9,307 nucleotides of DNA from GCA-2746365 sp964651445 (GCA_964651445.1 CAZYYW010000087.1:1-9307), one strand, 5' to 3'; positions 1 to 8,440 are shown, counted from the first letter of the stretch. The notes: generated from the letters alone by a model not told the origin. A program made the numbers and translations.

Positions 1-104
1 AGTGTTTTTATGAGTTACACCTCTATAAACGTAGAGAATTCAGAAAAGGGTTAAATTAGTTAAAATATTTTTATTAACACTAGCCTAACAACATTGAAGG
101 ACTA

Positions 105-1340
105 CTAGAACACTGACTGAAAAGTGATTGAACCACCATCACCGGGGTCATTAATGGGGTCATCCAGGTTAAGGCTGACATTAAATTGCAAAGAGCTAGC
201 GCCATCAGCAGAGGAATATTCAAAACCAAAACGCAATTTGGCGGCAATGCCATCCTTTAGTCTGTCCCGACTGTTATCAAACAGAAAATCCTCCTGTTCT
301 TTAACATGTCCAAGATATAAACCAATATCCCATGCCATGTGCTCAGTAAATGGATGATAGACGGTGCTGTAAAGTTGAATGGTTTCTGTGGAATAGTCGA
401 GATCGTTGTTGCTATCAATAAAATCACGGAGGTCATTACCTAGATGGTCATATTGTGTGCCTACTCGAAATTCATATAACTGGTGCATGCCCGTTACCCA
501 ATAAACATCGACGGATAAATAGTCGGTCGCCTGCTGTAAACTTTCTCCGTTTTGAACATTGCTTTTGCGCAATGTAAAACCATTGATGGTGATGCCGATG
601 ACAGAGTCGGCCGTTGGCTGGTAGTCAAACAACAGGTAATAATCGTTGGCTTTATGCTTGAAAGTGCCATTATTGTCCGGGTCGATAAGCTCAAGCGGCG
701 TATTCTGACTGATAGCAAAGCGCAGTTTATAACGCTTAGCTGATTGTGTAGCCAGTTGTCTTCCAAAGTCATAAGCACCTTCTAGCTTCATGGCAGTCGG
801 TCCCTTACTATAAAAAGTGTTATCAAACTCATTTTTTTCGTTATACAAGCGGTCAACATCAAGGAATTCAAAACGTGTGTAATTCCATGGGCGTTTGCCC
901 CAGATAACGGCAAAACCAAGGTCCATTTCTCGCTTTCCGTAGGCAGGCGTGCCAATAGCCGAAAAACCAAGATCGCCCGCCCAAGGATAAACCTCGGCTT
1001 CAATGGTTGGCAACGGAAACTCTTTATCTGCATAAAAAACTTCCTGTGCAACATCGAGACGAATATTGACGTACTCCGATAAAGTTTTTTGTAATTTAAT
1101 CTCGGTTTGGGTAAATGCCAAATCACTGTCGAGACTGGCGATATTAAGACGCCACCCCGAGGTGCTATCAAACCAGTCATATTCAAGCGACTTACGGTAA
1201 CTGCTCGCTTTAATATCAAGAAAGTTTTCCTCACCCAAATCGATGCGGTTAATTTCAAAATCATTGTCAAAAGCCCATGCCGAGGGTATAACAAAAATTA
1301 GGCAGAGAGATATTTGTAGGATACGAGTAAAGAAATGCAT
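105..1340 (-). CDS. Putative outer-membrane beta-barrel protein, family not recognised
   Basis: 411 residues. Residues 1-23 form a signal peptide: a basic Arg near the start, a hydrophobic core (ILQISLCLIFVI) and an Ala-Trp-Ala cleavage site before FDND. The mature part is rich in short alternating polar/aromatic stretches, such as LRFAISQNTP, YYLLFDYQPT and KLRFGFEYSS. It has no long hydrophobic helix and ends in FQSVF, a C-terminal Phe typical of proteins recognised by the BAM machinery. An outer-membrane beta-barrel is therefore inferred, perhaps a channel or a structural protein. I do not recognise the family, substrate or partners. The ATG start is the only sensible one: an in-frame TAA lies four codons upstream and the signal peptide follows directly. 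No Shine-Dalgarno sequence precedes it; the leader is A/T-rich. The gene is divergent from ppsA and has no co-directional neighbour in the window. No hairpin plus T-run follows the stop. Confidence 0.8.
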   Translation of the reverse strand: MHFFTRILQISLCLIFVIPSAWAFDNDFEINRIDLGEENFLDIKASSYRKSLEYDWFDSTSGWRLNIASLDSDLAFTQTEIKLQKTLSEYVNIRLDVAQEVFYADKEFPLPTIEAEVYPWAGDLGFSAIGTPAYGKREMDLGFAVIWGKRPWNYTRFEFLDVDRLYNEKNEFDNTFYSKGPTAMKLEGAYDFGRQLATQSAKRYKLRFAISQNTPLELIDPDNNGTFKHKANDYYLLFDYQPTADSVIGITINGFTLRKSNVQNGESLQQATDYLSVDVYWVTGMHQLYEFRVGTQYDHLGNDLRDFIDSNNDLDYSTETIQLYSTVYHPFTEHMAWDIGLYLGHVKEQEDFLFDNSRDRLKDGIAAKLRFGFEYSSADGASSLQFNVSLNLDDPINDPGDGGSITFQSVF

Positions 1341-1522
1341 ATTGGTATTTTATATAATAGTTAGTAAGAGAACTTTGACTAAAGACAAGAAATCTATAAA
1401 TCCGGCAACTTTAACATATAGGGCACCTCTATTAATTCTAAACAAAGTGGAACTCCCTAAGCATTAAAGGTTCTGTTACAGTCTGTAGATAAACTTTATA
1501 TCGATCACATGAGTGTTGCTTT
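1341..1522. promoter_or_regulatory. Divergent intergenic region between the outer-membrane gene and ppsA
   Basis: This A/T-rich 182-bp region must hold both outward promoters, because the two genes diverge. For the minus-strand gene, the TATATAAAAT-like run at about 1350-1358, a few bases before its ATG, could be a -10 but would give a very short leader. For ppsA, TTGACT at 1375-1380 looks like a -35, but the best following TATAAA (1395-1400) is only 14 bp away, so I do not call it. A weak GAG at 1511-1513 lies 9 nt before the ppsA ATG and may be its ribosome binding site. Copy one of the 17-bp repeat is at 1420-1436. No clear CRP or Cra operator was found. Confidence 0.5.
1420..1436 (+). repeat. 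17-bp direct repeat, copy 1 (upstream of ppsA)
   Basis: The consensus AGGNCACCTCTATTAAT is shared with 4577-4593, with 16 of 17 positions identical and the same orientation. A shorter copy, ACACCTCTAT, occurs at 17-26, also on the plus strand. All three copies lie outside or at the very edge of coding regions. The core CACCTCTAT was not seen elsewhere in the window by eye. The function is unknown: it could be a dispersed genomic repeat, the remnant of a mobile-element end, or a protein-binding site. Confidence 0.45.
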
Positions 1523-3744
1523 ATGGAATCACAGGTTATTTGGTTTAATCAGCTTGGCATCAATGATGTTGATACTGTCGGCGGTAAAAACGCCTCGCTG
1601 GGTGAAATGATTAGTCAGCTCAGTGCTCTGGGTATTCGTGTACCCGATGGCTTTGCCACCACGGCTGCTGCCTACCGTCATTTTCTGGCGCAGCAAGATC
1701 TTGCGAGCAAGATTCAACACCGGCTACAGACACTAGACAGCAATGATGTGTTGGCGTTGGCGACTGCCGGCAAAGAAATCAGGCAGTGGATAATGGATAC
1801 CCCGCTACCCGAGTCACTTATTTCAGAAGTTAGTGAAGCTTGGCAACAATTATGTACCGATACGCCGACAATCAGTGTTGCTGTGCGCTCATCGGCAACT
1901 GCCGAAGACCTGCCGGACGCCTCCTTTGCCGGACAACAGGAAAGCTACCTCAATGTAAACGGTTTAGAGAATGTCTTGATTGCCATCAAGCAGGTCTTTG
2001 CCTCGCTGTATAACGACCGCGCTATCTCCTACCGTAATCATCAGGGTTTCGAGCACGATAAAGTGGCATTGTCCGCCGGTATACAACGTATGGTACGCAG
2101 CGATATCGGCAGCAGCGGCGTACTATTCACACTCGATACCGAAACCGGTTTTCGTGATGCGGTGTTTATCACCGCCGCTTACGGTCTGGGCGAGACGGTG
2201 GTACAGGGCGCGGTCAATCCTGACGAATTCCTGCTATATAAACCGGCTTTGCAAAATAACAAAACGGCTATTCTAAGCCGCACACTAGGCAGCAAACGCA
2301 TTAAGCTGATATACAGCAATGCCAGTGATGATGCGTCTCCAGTACAAACCATTGATGTCGATAAACAAGATCAGCAACGCTTTTGCATCACTGATGAACA
2401 GGTAACGCAATTAGCGCAACAGGCGCTGACCATCGAACAACACTATGACCGTCCCATGGATATCGAATGGGTACTCGATGGCTCAGACAATGAACTGTAT
2501 ATTGTACAGGCACGTCCGGAAACTGTTGAAAGCCGATCCAATGCATCGGTGACTGAACGCTATCAACTCAAACAAAGTGGTCAATCACTGCTACAAGGTC
2601 GTGCCATCGGACAACGCATAGGCGCGGGTCGCGCCGCATTAATTAAAGACCCAAGTGAGATGTCGCGGGTTAAAGCGGGCGAAGTATTAGTCACCGATAT
2701 GACGGATCCCGACTGGGAACCCATCATGAAACGTGCCGCTGCCATTGTCACCAATCGTGGCGGGCGCACCTGTCATGCCGCCATTATTGCGCGAGAATTG
2801 GGGATTCCGGCGATAGTTGGTTGTGGCAATGCCACTGAATTACTGAGCGATGGTGNNNNNNNNNNNNNNNNNNNNNNNNNNNNNNNNNNNNNNNNNNNNN
2901 NNNNNNNNNNNNNNNNNNNNNNNNNNNNNNNNNNNNNNNNNNNNNNNNNNNNNNNGAAGACTTGCAAGAAAAAATCCGGCAGCGTATTGCGGGTTACTCT
3001 GACCCAGTAAGTTTCTATGTCGAAAAGTTAGTCGAAGGTATTGCGACCTTAGCGGCAGCATTTGCACCACACCCGGTTATCGTACGCCTGTCTGATTTTA
3101 AATCTAACGAATATGCCAAGCTTATTGGCGGGGATTTATTTGAACCAGAAGAAGAAAACCCGATGCTTGGCTTTCGCGGCACTTCGCGCTATTTATCAGA
3201 AAGTTTTCGTGACTGTTTCCAGCTTGAATGTCGCGCATTAAAAAAAGTACGAGAAGAAATGGGACTGAGTAATGTTGAAATTATGGTGCCATTCTGCCGT
3301 ACTCTCGGCGAAGCAGAACAGGTGACACAATTACTAAAAGAAAATGGATTAGCGCGTGGTGAGAATGGTTTACGCATTATCATGATGTGTGAAATACCAT
3401 CAAACGCTTTACTCGCCGATGAATTCCTAGAATATTTTGATGGTTTTTCTATTGGCTCCAATGACATGACCCAGTTAACACTGGGACTTGATCGTGATTC
3501 AGCTTTGATTGCAGAACTATTTGATGAGCGTAACCCTGCTGTTAAAAAACTATTAAGCATGGCGATTGACGCCTGTCACAAACAAAATAAATACATTGGT
3601 ATATGCGGTCAGGGTCCCTCGGACTATCCAGATTTTGCACGTTGGTTATTCGAACAGAAAATCGACAGTATATCGTTAAACCCTGACACCGTTATCGACA
3701 CCTGGTTACATTTGGCAGCAGCGGATAAAACATCCACAAAATGA
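1523..3744 (+). CDS. ppsA: Phosphoenolpyruvate synthase (pyruvate, water dikinase), interrupted by an assembly gap
   Basis: This cytoplasmic gluconeogenic enzyme converts pyruvate, ATP and water to phosphoenolpyruvate, AMP and phosphate. The N-terminal part (1523-2855, 444 residues) has the ATP-binding domain with VGGKNASLGEM (residues 19-29), VRSSATAEDLPDASFAGQQE (121-140) and RPMDIEW (310-316). The phosphohistidine swivel domain follows, with GGRTCHAAIIARELGIPA: the catalytic His is 418, and Thr416 is the expected regulatory phosphorylation site. After the N run the frame resumes at 2956 (262 residues to the stop) with the PEP/pyruvate barrel: RLSDFKSNEYAK, NPMLGFRG, IMMCEIPSNALLA, GSNDMTQLTLGLDRDS and ICGQGPSD with the active-site Cys (codon 3604-3606). 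Compared from memory with the 792-residue E. coli enzyme, about 90 residues are missing in the gap. The frame differs by one across the 100 N, so any translation running straight through is wrong after 2855. The break is an assembly artefact rather than a pseudogene. The stop overlaps the ppsR start (ATGA). Confidence 0.96.
2856..2955. other. Assembly gap of exactly 100 N inside ppsA
   Basis: Exactly 100 unknown bases, the conventional filler for a gap of unknown length. The protein aligns on both sides: the left side ends at ATELLSDG and the right side starts at EDLQEKIRQRIAGY. To keep the frame the true gap must be 3k+2 bases, and 100 is not. From the E. coli homologue the missing stretch is near 270 bases, covering the linker after the swivel domain and the start of the PEP-binding barrel. 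Confidence 0.95.
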
Positions 3745-4577
3745 CCGTTCCAGAAATAACACGACCGGTTTTTTTTGTCTCTGACCGCACCGGTATTACT
3801 GCCGAAAATCTTGGTCATGCACTGTTAACGCAATTTAGTGCAATCAAATTTGAGTACTACACACTGCCCTTCATCGACTCGCAACAAAAAGCTGAATATG
3901 CCGCCAAACGCATTAATAAAGCGGCTAAAAATGCCGACTTAAACCCCCTTGTTTTTAGCACTTTGATTGATACCGGTTATCGACAAATAATTTCCGCCAC
4001 GCAATCACACATTATTGATTTTTTCGATACTTTTATCAAACCGCTGGAAACAGAACTCTGCACACCTTCATCACATGCAAAAGGTTTATCACACGGTATC
4101 AGTAATGAGAGTGTTTACATGTCACGCATGGATGCTGTGAACTTCACACTAAAAAATGATGATGGCATTAGCACCAAAGAATATAACAGTGCAGACGTCA
4201 TTTTAATCGGTGTTTCACGTAGCGGGAAAACGCCTACCTGTCTTTACCTCGCCATGCAATTTGGCCTACGCGCTGCAAACTACCCGTTAATAGAAACGGA
4301 TATGAGCAATGCCTGTTTACCTGAAATACTACGCCCATACCGAGACAAATTATTTGCCTTAACAATAAATGCAGAACGGTTGCACACTATCCGGGAGATT
4401 CGTCGGCAGCACAGTGAGTACGCTTCGCTGGCGCAGTGCCAAAAAGAAACCCGCATGTTTGAGCTATTATTGCAGCAGGAAAACATCGCCCACTTAGACA
4501 GTAGTTATACCTCAGTAGAAGAAATCGCCAGCTCGATTATTCAACGGATGAAAATTGTGCGCCCCTCAATATATTAA
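3741..4577 (+). CDS. ppsR: PEP synthase regulatory protein (bifunctional kinase/pyrophosphorylase, DUF299)
   Basis: 278 residues, matching the family length (about 277 in E. coli). It acts on PpsA in the cytoplasm: ADP-dependent phosphorylation of the Thr near the catalytic His inactivates the enzyme, and phosphate-dependent removal with release of pyrophosphate restores it. Visible family marks are the N-terminal FFVSDRTGITAENLGHALL (residues 11-29), the GLSHGISN stretch (115-122), YMSRMDAVNFTLKNDDG (126-142) and the P-loop-like GVSRSGKTP (157-165), followed by YLAMQFGLRAANYPL. The C-terminal half has the usual LRPYRDKLFALTI and RLHTIREIRR. The ATG overlaps the ppsA TGA by four bases (ATGA) and has no good Shine-Dalgarno sequence of its own, so translation is probably coupled to ppsA. 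The expected target residue, PpsA Thr416, is encoded immediately upstream. Only 18 bp separate its stop from the convergent moeA stop. Confidence 0.95.
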   Translation: MTVPEITRPVFFVSDRTGITAENLGHALLTQFSAIKFEYYTLPFIDSQQKAEYAAKRINKAAKNADLNPLVFSTLIDTGYRQIISATQSHIIDFFDTFIKPLETELCTPSSHAKGLSHGISNESVYMSRMDAVNFTLKNDDGISTKEYNSADVILIGVSRSGKTPTCLYLAMQFGLRAANYPLIETDMSNACLPEILRPYRDKLFALTINAERLHTIREIRRQHSEYASLAQCQKETRMFELLLQQENIAHLDSSYTSVEEIASSIIQRMKIVRPSIY

Positions 4578-4593
4578 GGACACCTCTATTAAT
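4577..4593 (+). repeat. 17-bp direct repeat, copy 2 (between ppsR and moeA)
   Basis: Matches 1420-1436 at 16 of 17 positions in the same orientation. It begins on the last base of the ppsR stop codon and fills nearly all of the 18-bp convergent gap before the moeA stop codon. It has no hairpin potential, so it is not a terminator. The two copies bracket the ppsA-ppsR operon. Confidence 0.45.
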
Positions 4594-4595
4594 CA

Positions 4596-5846
4596 TTAAA
4601 GCAAACCTTGAAATCCCAGGAAAGGGACACTGTTGCCTTTTTTAATGTCACAATTTATAGGTACTTCAACCAGTCCGTCTGCCCAGCTCGCTGAACTTAA
4701 AACGCCTGAACCCTGATGCGGGTATAATTGCGCCAGAATTTTCTGATCTTTTTGTACCAGTTTCACACGCAAGTATTCTTGGCGGTCAACTTTACGCCAG
4801 TCGAAGTCGGCAATCACCGACGTTGCTTTCAAGGTGTAATCTTCAGTGCCTTGAAGTTTTAAAATTAATCCTCGTGCAAAAATAAGGAAGGTAACAAACA
4901 CTGAAACCGGGTTACCAGGCAATCCCATAAATAAGGTATTATCAACCGTACCAAAGGCAACCGGCTTACCCGGTTTCATCGCGATACGCCACATGGAAAG
5001 TTTGCCAAGTTGTTCAAGTGCAATGCGAACGTAATCTTCCTCACCAACAGAAACACCACCGCTGGTAATAACCAAATCTGCCGAAGCGGCTGCCTGTTTT
5101 AATACCGTCAATGTGGCGTCCAGCGTGTCCGGGACTATGCCCAGGTCAACCAGCTCGCAGTTCATTGCTTGCAACAAGCCGGTTAAGGTGTAACGATTAG
5201 AATTATAAATCTGTCCGGGGGATAGCGCATTGCCCGGCGCTACAATTTCGTCGCCGGTAAAAAATATCGCAACTTTTAATTTTCGTTTAACGGTACATTG
5301 TGCGAGACCTACCGATGCCAACAAACCCAGATCCTGCGCACGCAATCGTTTACCCGCTGTTAAAACAACGCCGCCATTTTTTATGTCTTCGCCTGCACGT
5401 CGAACATTGCTACCTGCCTGAACTGCTGTGTTAATAACAACCTTGTTATTTTTAGCTACACACAATTCCTGCATAACAACCGCATCAGCACCTTCCGGTA
5501 TTGGTGCGCCGGTAAAAATGCGTGCTGCCGTACCTATTTCCAACACACTACCCACCTGACCTGCAGCTATACGCTGCGACACCGGCAATGACTGTCCGGA
5601 AATCTGGCAGTCCGCACTATGCACAGCATAACCATCCATCGCACTGTTGTCATAACCTGGAACATCAAGGGTAGAAAGTAAATCCTCTGCCAGTACTCTG
5701 TTGAGCGCATTAAGAATATCAACCGTTTCTGTCTGCGCTACGGGACTTGCCGAAAAAAGTATTTTTTCAATGGCCTGCTCAACCGAAATCAGACCCGGCG
5801 TTGAACAACAGTCAGCCACCGCAGTTTTTGTTTCACTATTTTTCAT
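4596..5846 (-). CDS. moeA: Molybdopterin molybdenumtransferase MoeA
   Basis: 416 residues, close to the 411 of E. coli MoeA. It inserts molybdate into adenylylated molybdopterin, the last common step of molybdenum-cofactor synthesis in the cytoplasm. Family motifs in order: DVPGYDNSAMDGYAV (61-75; Asp71 corresponds to E. coli Asp59), RIFTGAPIPEGADAVVMQE (109-127), RRAGEDI (149-155; Asp154), FFTGDEI (195-201; Glu200), ITSGGVSVGEEDYV (260-273; Asp271), MKPGKPVAFG (290-299), GLPGNPVS (308-315) and the domain-IV HQGSGVLSSASWADGL (377-392). All the key acidic residues I can map are present, so the enzyme should be active. The N-terminus carries an extra segment of about 12 residues with a Cys pair (DCCSTPG, 12-18) before the GLIS that aligns with the E. 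coli start. It lies 29 bp after moaB in the same direction and is probably the last gene of that transcription unit. Confidence 0.96.
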   Translation of the reverse strand: MKNSETKTAVADCCSTPGLISVEQAIEKILFSASPVAQTETVDILNALNRVLAEDLLSTLDVPGYDNSAMDGYAVHSADCQISGQSLPVSQRIAAGQVGSVLEIGTAARIFTGAPIPEGADAVVMQELCVAKNNKVVINTAVQAGSNVRRAGEDIKNGGVVLTAGKRLRAQDLGLLASVGLAQCTVKRKLKVAIFFTGDEIVAPGNALSPGQIYNSNRYTLTGLLQAMNCELVDLGIVPDTLDATLTVLKQAAASADLVITSGGVSVGEEDYVRIALEQLGKLSMWRIAMKPGKPVAFGTVDNTLFMGLPGNPVSVFVTFLIFARGLILKLQGTEDYTLKATSVIADFDWRKVDRQEYLRVKLVQKDQKILAQLYPHQGSGVLSSASWADGLVEVPINCDIKKGNSVPFLGFQGLL

Positions 5847-5875
5847 TATTTATTTCACACGTATTTAAAGTCACT

Positions 5876-6394
5876 TTATTTTTCTAGTAATCGCGGCATT
5901 AATGCCACGATATTACAGGGCGAAGTATTACAGTCGAGTTGCGGCGCGATAATTTTATCCCAACCCGTACGGCAGGCTCCCGTTGAACCTGGCAGGCAAA
6001 AAATGAAAGTGCCATTTGCTAGTCCACCAACACACCGCGAAGCAATAGTCGATGTTCCAATTTCTTGATATGACAACCAGCGAAACAATTCGCCAACACC
6101 TGCAATCTCTTTATCGAACAAAGGTTGCATCGCTTCGGGTGTAATATCACGCCCTGTTAATCCAGTACCGCCTGTACTAATAATAGCGTCTACATTTTTA
6201 TCAGCAATCCAGCGTGACGCTATTTCACGTATCTTATATTTATCATCGCTGCAGATGATTTTTTCTGCCAGCGTATGACCCGCTTTTGTTAGTCGCTCTA
6301 CTAGAGCATCACCCGACGTATCGTCTGCCTCGGTTCGGCTATCGGATACGGTTAATATCGCTATTTTTATTGGAACCCACTGTTTTTCACTCAT
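5876..6394 (-). CDS. moaB: Molybdenum cofactor biosynthesis protein MoaB (MogA/MoaB fold)
   Basis: 172 residues, against about 170 for E. coli MoaB. The fold binds molybdopterin, and family members with adenylyltransferase activity (MogA, some MoaB) prepare it for MoeA. Motifs: ILTVSDSRTEADDTSG (13-28), IISTGGTGLTGRDITPEAM (71-89), the MoaB-type GELFRWLSYQEIGTSTIASR (101-120) and GTFIFCLPGSTGACRTGWDK (128-147). The last motif and the length favour MoaB over MogA. E. coli MoaB is not clearly active, while archaeal MoaB is, so whether this one does the adenylylation is open; no mogA is seen in the window. It lies 33 bp after the kinase gene and 29 bp before moeA, all on the minus strand. Its ATG has only a weak upstream GAG as a ribosome binding site. 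Confidence 0.93.
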   Translation of the reverse strand: MSEKQWVPIKIAILTVSDSRTEADDTSGDALVERLTKAGHTLAEKIICSDDKYKIREIASRWIADKNVDAIISTGGTGLTGRDITPEAMQPLFDKEIAGVGELFRWLSYQEIGTSTIASRCVGGLANGTFIFCLPGSTGACRTGWDKIIAPQLDCNTSPCNIVALMPRLLEK

Positions 6395-6427
6395 TGCTTT
6401 ATACTCGTGTAATGGCTTTTAAATATT

Positions 6428-8440
6428 TCATTCGTTGTATTTTACAGGTAATAATAAACTAACGATAACGCCTTGTTTATCCCCACGATTAGCTATTTTC
6501 AGCTCCCCGCGGTGAAATTTCGCGATCTGAAAAGCGACATATAGTCCAATCCCTAAATGCGGTGTGTCGGACTTTACTGTTCGATAAGACGTCATTCCTC
6601 GAAATAACAGCTCTAACTGCTGCTGCGGGATGAAATCACCTTCATTTTTTACACTAATTATCACCTGCTCCTTCTGATCGACAGCAAGCTGATCTACATC
6701 AAGTTGAAAATCTATCTCAGTGCCTGGTAGCGCAAAGTCCAACGCATTGTCCTTTAGCTTATCCAGTAGTTGCACTATTCTGAGATCATTCACCTGCACC
6801 AATACTCCACTATTTTCACCATGATAAGAGAAATGTGCGTTCACATGTTTTTGTTGTGTATTGCTCACATATTCACTCAGCAGTGCTGCGATATCTATGG
6901 TACCAAGCTTATCCATCACTAAGGCTTCTTCAATGTTTGCCGCCTCCGTTAAGCTGGAGACAATTAATTGAAGTTGTTCAATTGCATGACATGCACTTTT
7001 GATGTCTGATTTATTTCCCTGTGAATTATTACCATGGGCCTGATCTGCTGAAATATTCTGCAGTGACATGCTGATAGTATTGATCGGGTTTAGTATTTCA
7101 TGGCGCAACATTCGCGGTACCGACTCTAGAAAAAGGGTATAACGATTTAAATTTTCAAGCAGCAAAGAGAAACTACGTGACAATTCACCTATTTCATCAC
7201 CATGCTGCCCATCAGGCAAATCGACAGCGCCAACAAAACGTCCGCTTTCATCTACCAATGATGCTGTCTGATTTCTAAGCCGATTTAATCGAAATGCCAA
7301 CCATGAACTAAAGGCAAGCAAACTGAAAAAAACCACAGCGAAAGTCATCAATGTGGCGGGGATCACATCCTTTAATGTATCACGCTGTAAAGACAGTATT
7401 TGACGGCTGTTTTTGCTTACCAATACAGCACCGATCACTTCTTCCCCATCAAAAACTGGGTGTGCAGCGACGATAATTGTTTCATCATTATCGTTGATAC
7501 GAATCACCTGGCGGCTACCAAACAACGCTTTCTTCACCAGATTTTCACTAACTCTATCAACGGTATGACATAACGAAGCCTGTAACCCTTTCCCACCAAT
7601 CACTGCCCTTACCCGACGAAACTTATCAATGACGCATATCCTTGAATCAGAATCACTAAGATTTTTCAATACACTGCTTATTTCTCGTGATTGAAACAGC
7701 AATGGATTCAATGCCTGTTGGTCAAGCAAATGTGTCGAGGTTATGGTATCAATGTAAGGCTCGTTTTCACTAAACACATTAACGATACTTACCGACAACC
7801 GTCTATTGGGTTCAAGCCATTTTCTTGGTAAGCGAAGTTCAACATCGTAACCTGCATTGGTCTCACGCCACACCCCGTAGACAGCATTTATATGATTCCC
7901 ACTTTCCCAAGCTTGCCAGTTTTCCCTAACTTTATACACGCTGATATTGCCCTGCCCTGCTGTCAACAGCATTAAACGAACACGTTGATTATTAGCGTTT
8001 AGATATTCTATTCGGATATGATCACTGGAGTCGAGCGTTGCATGACGTGGGTTGCGATAGACAATATTCTTATCATTGACTTTCAAGTAAACATAAAGAT
8101 ATTTCGCCTCATCGTGCAGCGCATTACTTGCCAGCAATAATGAAAAAGCATTATCGTGGTGCACGGAAAATTGCTCTTTCAATTGCTGCCAATCTTCATC
8201 ATAGGCATCTATCTGGATACTCTGTTTAAATGGGTAGACATAAAGCGCATGTTCATCGGTATCAAACAAACCCGTGTAACCGTTTAATACCGTAGCTATT
8301 GCCGAAGCAGTCATTGCCTGCGCTTCTTCCTGACCTAACAACAAAGAACGCTCAATCTTTTCACTTAAGTAATAACCTAACCAGAGGAATGCCACTAGAA
8401 ACATCAAACTAACGATTAGCAAACGAGCACCGAGTTTCAT
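6428..8440 (-). CDS. pdsS: Membrane sensor histidine kinase, PdsS-like (proteobacterial dedicated sortase system)
   Basis: 670 residues. Membrane helix one is about residues 6-24 and helix two about 360-384; the roughly 330 residues between them are periplasmic. Region 68-222 (YVYPF, IQIDAYDEDW, YVYLKVNDKNIVYR, DHIRIEYLN, GVWRETNAGYDVELRLP) has the strand pattern of CBM9/DOMON-like domains. Region 265-345 (ICVIDKFRRVRAV to VFDGEEVIGAVLVSK) resembles a PAS/Cache fold. A HAMP-like linker (about 385-435, GDEIGELSRSF) follows. The H-box is MLRHEILNPINTI with His447, the N-box DKLKDNALDFA with Asn565, and the G-box GIGLYVAFQIA (630-640). The first G-box is degenerate (KNEGDFIP). It should autophosphorylate and pass phosphate to the regulator encoded just upstream, with which it overlaps by ATGA. 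The architecture fits my memory of the dedicated sortase kinase family (TIGR03785). The kinase call is near certain; the sortase-system assignment is less so, since no sortase is in view. Confidence 0.8.
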   Translation of the reverse strand: MKLGARLLIVSLMFLVAFLWLGYYLSEKIERSLLLGQEEAQAMTASAIATVLNGYTGLFDTDEHALYVYPFKQSIQIDAYDEDWQQLKEQFSVHHDNAFSLLLASNALHDEAKYLYVYLKVNDKNIVYRNPRHATLDSSDHIRIEYLNANNQRVRLMLLTAGQGNISVYKVRENWQAWESGNHINAVYGVWRETNAGYDVELRLPRKWLEPNRRLSVSIVNVFSENEPYIDTITSTHLLDQQALNPLLFQSREISSVLKNLSDSDSRICVIDKFRRVRAVIGGKGLQASLCHTVDRVSENLVKKALFGSRQVIRINDNDETIIVAAHPVFDGEEVIGAVLVSKNSRQILSLQRDTLKDVIPATLMTFAVVFFSLLAFSSWLAFRLNRLRNQTASLVDESGRFVGAVDLPDGQHGDEIGELSRSFSLLLENLNRYTLFLESVPRMLRHEILNPINTISMSLQNISADQAHGNNSQGNKSDIKSACHAIEQLQLIVSSLTEAANIEEALVMDKLGTIDIAALLSEYVSNTQQKHVNAHFSYHGENSGVLVQVNDLRIVQLLDKLKDNALDFALPGTEIDFQLDVDQLAVDQKEQVIISVKNEGDFIPQQQLELLFRGMTSYRTVKSDTPHLGIGLYVAFQIAKFHRGELKIANRGDKQGVIVSLLLPVKYNE

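Noticed and set aside
21..36. Inverted repeat CTCTA-N6-TAGAG as a terminator of the outer-membrane gene.
   Set aside because: The stem is only 5 bp with two G:C pairs and no T-run follows on the minus strand.
788..1294. A 168-codon minus-strand frame overlapping the outer-membrane gene.
   Set aside because: It is a shifted-frame shadow of the longer gene, which has a signal peptide and barrel-like composition.
1375..1400. TTGACT followed by TATAAA as a ppsA promoter.
   Set aside because: The spacer is only 14 bp, well short of the usual 16-18, and there is no supporting element.
2956..3010. The 495-residue reading of ppsA that runs through the N and ends at 3010.
   Set aside because: Its tail after the gap does not match the family, while the other frame matches PpsA strongly. 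It is a product of the wrong gap length.
3189..3560. A 123-codon minus-strand open frame inside ppsA.
   Set aside because: It is antisense to a strongly conserved coding region, and its translation looks Ser/Arg-rich and unlike any family.
4578..4595. A bidirectional terminator in the 18-bp gap between ppsR and moeA.
   Set aside because: No inverted repeat can be formed. Any terminator must lie within coding sequence or transcription ends otherwise.
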